Positions 23,160-26,939 of a stretch of DNA of 26,939 nt are shown one piece after another. Location of the stretch: assembly GCA_963624415.1 (NCBI GenBank), contig CAVFPQ010000010.1, positions 1 to 26,939 of the forward strand. The letters are read 5' to 3'. This stretch comes from RUG806 sp963624415. GTDB lineage: Bacteria; Bacillota; Clostridia; Oscillospirales; Acutalibacteraceae. The stretch's first letter is position 1. Each line of letters begins with the position of its first letter. The position numbers and the translations under genes are program-made. The notes below the pieces were generated by a model that was not told the DNA's origin, did no database searches, and saw nothing but the letters and a program-made list of their open reading frames with translations.

Positions 23160-23192
23160 AAAACGCCGTTCGGTTTTCCCGGACGGCGTTTT
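23160..23192. terminator. Bidirectional terminator after rplQ
   Basis: A 14-bp stem, AAAACGCCGTTCGG (23160-23173) with CCGGACGGCGTTTT (23179-23192), has one G-T wobble and a 5-nt loop. T-runs on both strands let it end both the ribosomal operon and the converging deacylase transcript. Confidence 0.88.
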
Positions 23193-23210
23193 AAATTTGC
23201 AGTGTAAATA

Positions 23211-23465
23211 TCAGTTCTTTTCCGACAGAAATCTTTTCGGCATAAACGTAAGGAAATAAGGGATTGTATAGAATTTTCCGTTGAAGCCGATGTTTTTGTT
23301 CGCAAGCTTGATTCCGTATTTGATATCGGAATAGATTTCTTTTTCTATAAGTGTGTTAAGCGAATGGGTTGAAGCGTCGTTTGCTTTTACTTCAACGGGA
23401 ATAAGAGAGTCGGCATCACGGACAAGGTGAATGTTACTGTTTGTTTTTAAGAATAAACTCGCCGT
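23211..23465 (-). pseudogene. C-terminal remnant of an AAA ATPase with DUF4143
   Basis: On the minus strand a frame without a start codon reads NIHLVRDADSLIPVEVKAND, then STHSLNTLIEKEIYSDIKYG, then NKNIGFNGKFYTIPYFLTFM, and ends in PKRFLSEKN and a TGA at 23211-23213. This is the typical end of predicted ATPases with a DUF4143 C-terminus (IPVEVKA, SLNTLI, YGIKL.N.NIG and PY...F..KR). About 75 residues remain of a normal 380-450, and the ATPase core is absent. The recognisable part begins where the deacylase gene ends and the two overlap by a few codons in different frames. Confidence 0.75.
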
Positions 23466-25014
23466 TTAATCCGCCGATGTACTCGCCGTTTTTAACTACG
23501 GCTTTACCGTTAATATAAACGGAATCAATTCCGCCCGGAGCGGCATCGGGTACAGACTCGTTAACGCTGAGCTTAGCGGGATCAACAACGCTTATGTCGG
23601 CATAGTATCCTTCTTTAAGATAACCGCGGTTTTTTATGCCGAATCTGTCGGCTGTCGCACCGGTCATTTTGTTGACAATATTCTGTGTGGGAATATTCCA
23701 ACGCTTACCCAGAATGAAGAACTGCGGAAATGTCTGGAAGGCGGCAATGTTCTGTCTGCCTTTTTCTTCTATCCATGCATCGGTCATAAACACCGACATA
23801 TCGTCTTCCATAAGAGCATGAACAATGTCATCGTTGTAGTATTTGTCAAGGTAAATTCTGCCGGCTCTGTTCGAAAGCTCAACAAGCTTCAGATACATAT
23901 CAAGCGGCTTTACACCTTCTTCGTTCGCAAGCTGAATAACGGTTTTGCCCTCGTATTCGGGGTGCTCGTCGCTTATGTATGCCACGGTCATATCTTCCCA
24001 GTCAATGCCCAGAACCTTTCTGTACATAAGAATGGTAAGATTGAGCTTGAAACGGTTTAATTTTGACTGCGCTTCTTTTTTTGAAAGCTTTGCATACCAT
24101 TCGGGGAACACAACCGTAATTACAGATGCGCCGTAATGGAACGCATAGTTATCAAACGCAATCGGTTTGCCCTGTTTTTTAAGAGTATGAAAAACGTTGA
24201 GCATATTATCAAGCTTGCCCCACGATTTTTTGCCGGTAAAAATAAGATGGCTGTATTCTGTTTTGCAGCCTGTCTGTTCCATAATGTCGACAACCTCGTC
24301 AAGTGCAAGTTCAAGGTGTGATTTTTTTGTTAAAAGAGGATAATCCGCACTTACGGCAGAGCAGGCCCTTGCGTGTACGGTCAGAATGCCGTCGTGCTTT
24401 GCGATTTCATTTGCAAAAGCGTAGATTTCTTCTTTTGTGGCGTATCTGTTCGGCTCGTACATAAAGCCCATTGAGCCGCCGAATGCACCGTCTTCGAGAG
24501 CTTCTCTTACATATTTTATTTCTTTGTCCAGCTGTTCTTTTGTAAGGGGAGCGGCATCATATCCGAGCATTCCCGCACGCACCGAACCGTGTCCGACAAG
24601 AGGAACGATATTGACATGAAGCTTGCCGCTGAGTTTTTTGCAGAAGGAACTCAGACTTCCCGTAAAACGCGACTCAAAAAGTCCGCCGCCGAGCTTATCT
24701 CTGTATTTTGTATCCTCTGCCGTGCCGAACGGAGAAAAACTGCAGTTGCCGGTAATCTGAGTTGTTATGCCCTGTCTTATAAACGGAGCAAAAAACTTTT
24801 CGCTGTCATCTCTGTCACAGAAAAAATCATTGTGAGAATGCGCATCAATAAATCCGGGACATACATACTTGCCTGTCATGTCTATAATTTCATCAGCTTC
24901 ATCAATGCTTTTTCCGACGGAAATAATCCTGTTGTCTTCGATAAGCACATCACCGACAAACGGAGCATTTTTTGTTCCGTCAAAAACAGTGCCGTTTTTG
25001 AATAATGTTTTCAT
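23434..25014 (-). CDS. N-acyl-D-amino-acid deacylase / D-aminoacylase-like amidohydrolase
   Basis: A 526-residue amidohydrolase expected to release D-amino acids from N-acyl-D-amino acids. The fold starts with a small beta domain (1-50) and FIDAHSHND, with His59 and His61; Cys91 in GNCSFSP, His214 in LTVHAR and His256 in EYSHLIF match the family's metal ligands, and Asp412 in VFMTDAW is the likely catalytic acid. The C-terminal strand domain has the usual GYYADISVVDP. No signal peptide, so it is cytoplasmic. GGAAGGTGA precedes the ATG and a good promoter lies at 25056-25084. Its last codons abut the ATPase remnant. Dihydroorotase- or dipeptidase-like activity is less likely. Confidence 0.85.
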   Translation of the reverse strand: MKTLFKNGTVFDGTKNAPFVGDVLIEDNRIISVGKSIDEADEIIDMTGKYVCPGFIDAHSHNDFFCDRDDSEKFFAPFIRQGITTQITGNCSFSPFGTAEDTKYRDKLGGGLFESRFTGSLSSFCKKLSGKLHVNIVPLVGHGSVRAGMLGYDAAPLTKEQLDKEIKYVREALEDGAFGGSMGFMYEPNRYATKEEIYAFANEIAKHDGILTVHARACSAVSADYPLLTKKSHLELALDEVVDIMEQTGCKTEYSHLIFTGKKSWGKLDNMLNVFHTLKKQGKPIAFDNYAFHYGASVITVVFPEWYAKLSKKEAQSKLNRFKLNLTILMYRKVLGIDWEDMTVAYISDEHPEYEGKTVIQLANEEGVKPLDMYLKLVELSNRAGRIYLDKYYNDDIVHALMEDDMSVFMTDAWIEEKGRQNIAAFQTFPQFFILGKRWNIPTQNIVNKMTGATADRFGIKNRGYLKEGYYADISVVDPAKLSVNESVPDAAPGGIDSVYINGKAVVKNGEYIGGLNGEFILKNKQ

Positions 25015-25055
25015 TTGAGCTTCACCTTCCGCATAAAATTATTTTGCATGATTTT

Positions 25056-25084
25056 ATTATACGTAATAATCGTGTGTAAATCAA
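25056..25084 (-). promoter_or_regulatory. Promoter of the deacylase gene
   Basis: On the minus strand TTGATT (25079-25084) is followed by a 17-nt spacer and a perfect TATAAT (25056-25061). The start point near 25049 gives a leader of about 35 nt. Confidence 0.65.
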
Positions 25085-25175
25085 TAATTTTTGAGTAAAA
25101 TCCGCCACAAAAATCCGATGCCGAAAATCTGAATCGTGCTTTGACGGCAGGCGGCAAAATAGAATTTGTTTCGCC

Positions 25176-25205
25176 TTGACAATCTGTCTTTTTGTGTGTT
25201 AAACT
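25176..25205 (+). promoter_or_regulatory. Candidate promoter of the GH-D hydrolase gene
   Basis: A perfect TTGACA (25176-25181) is followed after 18 nt by TAAACT (25200-25205), four of six matches. It faces away from the deacylase promoter; the two -35 boxes are about 90 bp apart, leaving room for a shared regulator site, none of which I can identify. Confidence 0.5.
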
Positions 25206-25285
25206 GAAGCGGATTGATACAAAAGAATGCGAATTTGTATCTGATATTTTGTGTAAAAATACTCATAAAAACGGAGAAGCTTAAA

Positions 25286-26800
25286 ATGAAAAACATAACA
25301 AAAGAGCCTATAGCAATTAAGGTCATTACCGAAAACAGTCTGATGCCTGCGGAAAACACAACCGGCAGAGAGATTAAGGTATCGCTTGACGGCGGTCACC
25401 TTTCCGTTACGGCACACAATGCAAAAGTTACATTTGTCTATGTGACATTCCCCCGTGATTTCTCGGCGGATGCGTACATTTACGGTGACGCTTTCGAGCG
25501 TGGCTACGGCAATCTCAGATTTGAGAAAAACCGCAGAGACTCGCTTTACTGGTACTACATCGCCACCGATAACAACAGACATTTTGCGGGCGGCGTAAAG
25601 ACTCTGCCCAATGCCCTTTGCGCGTGGAGAGTTCGCCGTGACTGTGTTGAGCTTGTGTGTGATATGCGTTCGGGTACCGATCCGCTGGAGCTTGACGGCA
25701 CATTGGAGCTGTGCGAGCTTGTTTTTGCCGAGGGTGACGGAGATCTTCACGCGTTCTGTCACGATTTCTGCAAGTCGCTTGTTGTAAATGCCCGCACGGT
25801 TGACCGCCCGGTTTTCGGTGCGAACGACTGGTATTGCAACTACGGCGACAATTCGTATGACAAAATTATCCGTATGGCGAAGTTTACCACACGCTGTGCG
25901 AAGGGACTGCCCTATAAACCCTATGTTGTTGTTGATGACGGCTGGCAGATTAACCGTCGCGGCGGCTTTATCGGCGGCGAGTGGGACACACCGAACGAGC
26001 GTTTCGGCGATATGGCAAAGCTTGCCAAAGAGATTACGGATATGGGTGCAATCCCGGGACTTTGGTTCAGACCGCTTCAGAGCAAGAAAAATTTTCCTGC
26101 GGAGTGCATTACAAATACACATGAGCACCTGCTCGATCCGTCTAATCCCGTGGTGCTTAAAACTGCCGCAGAGGACATAAAGCGTTTTTACAGCTGGGGA
26201 TTTCGTGTTGTGAAGTATGATTTTGTCACGAATGATGTTTTCGGATGCTGGGGCAACAATATGTCAAGGGATAATTTTGCCGATGAATATCATTTCTGCG
26301 ACAAGACAAAGACAACGGCTCAGATTATAAAGAATTTCTATAAGACAATCCGTGATGCCGCCCCGGATGATCTTATACTTCTGGGATGCAATGCAATCGG
26401 TCATCTCGCTGTCGGCTATATTGATATGCAGAGAACAGGCGACGACACAAGCGGCAGAGACTGGTCACGCACACGCAAAATGGGTGTAAATACTCTTGCG
26501 TTCAGAATGATGCAGCACAAGGTATTTTTTGAAGCCGATGCGGACTGTGTCGGACTTACAAAGGATGTTCCGCTTGAGAAAAACAAAAAGTGGCTTGATG
26601 TGCTTTCAAAAAGCTCCACACCACTGTTTGTATCCGTTCATGACGAAATGCAGACGGACGAAGTAGCCGAGCTTGTTGCAAAGGCGTTCAGAAATTCCGT
26701 AGAATATCGCAAGGCTTCCGTGCCGGTTGATATGCTTGAAACCAAAACCCCGAAGAAGTGGGAGAGCGAGTTTGAGACGGATGAGTATGATTGGGAGTAA
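25286..26800 (+). CDS. Clan GH-D glycoside hydrolase (alpha-galactosidase-like)
   Basis: A 504-residue enzyme of the GH27/GH31/GH36 clan, probably releasing terminal alpha-galactose. An N-terminal beta domain (about 1-170) precedes the barrel; the barrel motifs are VVVDDGWQ (214-221), GLWFRP (258-263), VVKYDF with Asp312 as nucleophile, and RTGDDTSGRDW with Asp386/Asp387 as the acid/base. It is shorter than common bacterial GH36 enzymes (about 700) and lacks a signal peptide. An in-frame TTG at 25214 would add 24 residues, but GGAG 9 nt before the ATG at 25286 supports the shorter form. The heptamer repeat begins directly after its stop. Exact family and substrate are inferred from motifs only. 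Confidence 0.8.
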   Translation: MKNITKEPIAIKVITENSLMPAENTTGREIKVSLDGGHLSVTAHNAKVTFVYVTFPRDFSADAYIYGDAFERGYGNLRFEKNRRDSLYWYYIATDNNRHFAGGVKTLPNALCAWRVRRDCVELVCDMRSGTDPLELDGTLELCELVFAEGDGDLHAFCHDFCKSLVVNARTVDRPVFGANDWYCNYGDNSYDKIIRMAKFTTRCAKGLPYKPYVVVDDGWQINRRGGFIGGEWDTPNERFGDMAKLAKEITDMGAIPGLWFRPLQSKKNFPAECITNTHEHLLDPSNPVVLKTAAEDIKRFYSWGFRVVKYDFVTNDVFGCWGNNMSRDNFADEYHFCDKTKTTAQIIKNFYKTIRDAAPDDLILLGCNAIGHLAVGYIDMQRTGDDTSGRDWSRTRKMGVNTLAFRMMQHKVFFEADADCVGLTKDVPLEKNKKWLDVLSKSSTPLFVSVHDEMQTDEVAELVAKAFRNSVEYRKASVPVDMLETKTPKKWESEFETDEYDWE

Positions 26801-26864
26801 GGCAATTGGCAATTAGCAGTTAGCAATTAGCAATTAGCAATGACTGAGGAAGTCCTGCGGACTT
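26801..26864 (+). repeat. Heptamer-plus-hairpin repeat, tandem copy 1
   Basis: Right after the hydrolase stop come 7-bp units GGCAATT, GGCAATT, AGCAGTT, AGCAATT, AGCAATT, AGCAATG and ACTGAGG, then a hairpin with arms AAGTCC (26850-26855) and GGACTT (26859-26864) around TGC. TTGGATT and AGCTTTGCA follow, as in the diverged copy at 5922-5992. Confidence 0.85.
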
Positions 26865-26889
26865 GGATTATATAGCTTTGCAAAATAAT

Positions 26890-26939
26890 CAGCAATTAGC
26901 AGTCAGCAATTAGCAATGGCTGAGGAAGTCCTGCGGACT
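26890..26939 (+). repeat. Heptamer-plus-hairpin repeat, tandem copy 2 (cut by window end)
   Basis: Units of the types AGCAATT, AGCAGTC, AGCAATT, AGCAATG and GCTGAGG lead into the same hairpin, AAGTCC (26926-26931), TGC, GGACT. The hairpins of the two copies are 76 bp apart. The end of this copy lies outside the window. Confidence 0.85.

Noticed and set aside
23051..23305. 84-codon minus-strand frame across the rplQ end and terminator
   Set aside because: It reads through the bidirectional terminator and lies in a different frame from the recognisable ATPase remnant.
25214..25285. Earlier TTG start of the GH-D hydrolase
   Set aside because: It lies only about 10 nt after the candidate -10 box, lacks a binding site, and adds a segment unlike the family.
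25199..26128. 309-codon open frame on the minus strand
   Set aside because: It is a mirror of the alpha-galactosidase-like gene, with no recognisable domain and a composition explained by the opposite strand.
26850..26864. Terminator of the GH-D hydrolase gene
   Set aside because: The hairpin has only six pairs and is followed by GGATTATA, with no T-run.
26801..26939. CRISPR array
   Set aside because: Units are 7 bp and contiguous, without spacers of constant length or cas genes nearby.

Overview
The window is a stretch of a low-to-mid GC Gram-positive chromosome, most likely a gut-type member of class Clostridia (Oscillospirales/Ruminococcaceae-like). This placement is inferred. It rests on AGGAGG-type ribosome binding sites throughout, zinc-type S14, rpsD lying inside the alpha operon between rpsK and rpoA, a KOW-domain gene between map and infA, and polysaccharide-degrading genes on both flanks. 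No rRNA, tRNA, CRISPR array or insertion sequence was seen.

Layout. (1) 1-5850, minus strand: a probable four-gene operon read from a strong promoter at 5820-5848, in the order GNAT acetyltransferase, SH3/NlpC-P60 lipoprotein, family 2 glycoside hydrolase, GPH-type sugar:cation symporter. (2) 5922-5992: a heptamer-plus-hairpin repeat on the minus strand. (3) 6093-7065: a DMT/EamA transporter with its own strong terminator. (4) 7066-7664: an AT-rich spacer, then a promoter with a UP-like A/T tract and a structured leader of about 315 nt in front of rpsJ. (5) 7665-23192: one uninterrupted S10-spc-alpha ribosomal super-operon of 32 genes (rpsJ to rplQ, including secY, adk, map, a KOW gene, infA, a 37-codon rpmJ at 20129-20242, and rpoA), closed by a bidirectional terminator. 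(6) 23211-23465: a C-terminal remnant of a DUF4143-type ATPase, abutting an N-acyl-D-amino-acid deacylase-like gene (23434-25014, minus). (7) 25015-25285: a divergent promoter region. (8) 25286-26800: a clan GH-D (alpha-galactosidase-like) hydrolase, followed immediately by two tandem copies of the same heptamer-plus-hairpin repeat.

The super-operon makes ribosomal proteins, the translocon channel, initiation factor 1, RNA polymerase alpha and N-terminal methionine processing together. Its flanks are accessory: glycan hydrolases with a sugar importer, a cell-wall peptidase-like lipoprotein and a D-amino-acid deacylase. The str genes (rpsL, rpsG, fusA, tuf), often directly upstream, are not here. 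Neither are the ecfA/ecfT/truA/rplM/rpsI genes often found downstream.

Two things stand out. The first is a dispersed repeat family: arrays of degenerate 7-bp units, in two loci joined to a short hairpin whose stem differs between loci but keeps pairing. One array also supplies the stop codon of the sugar symporter gene. The second is the rpsJ leader, which can fold into a three-way junction closed by two identical 10-nt palindromes. Both folds were read by eye and not computed.
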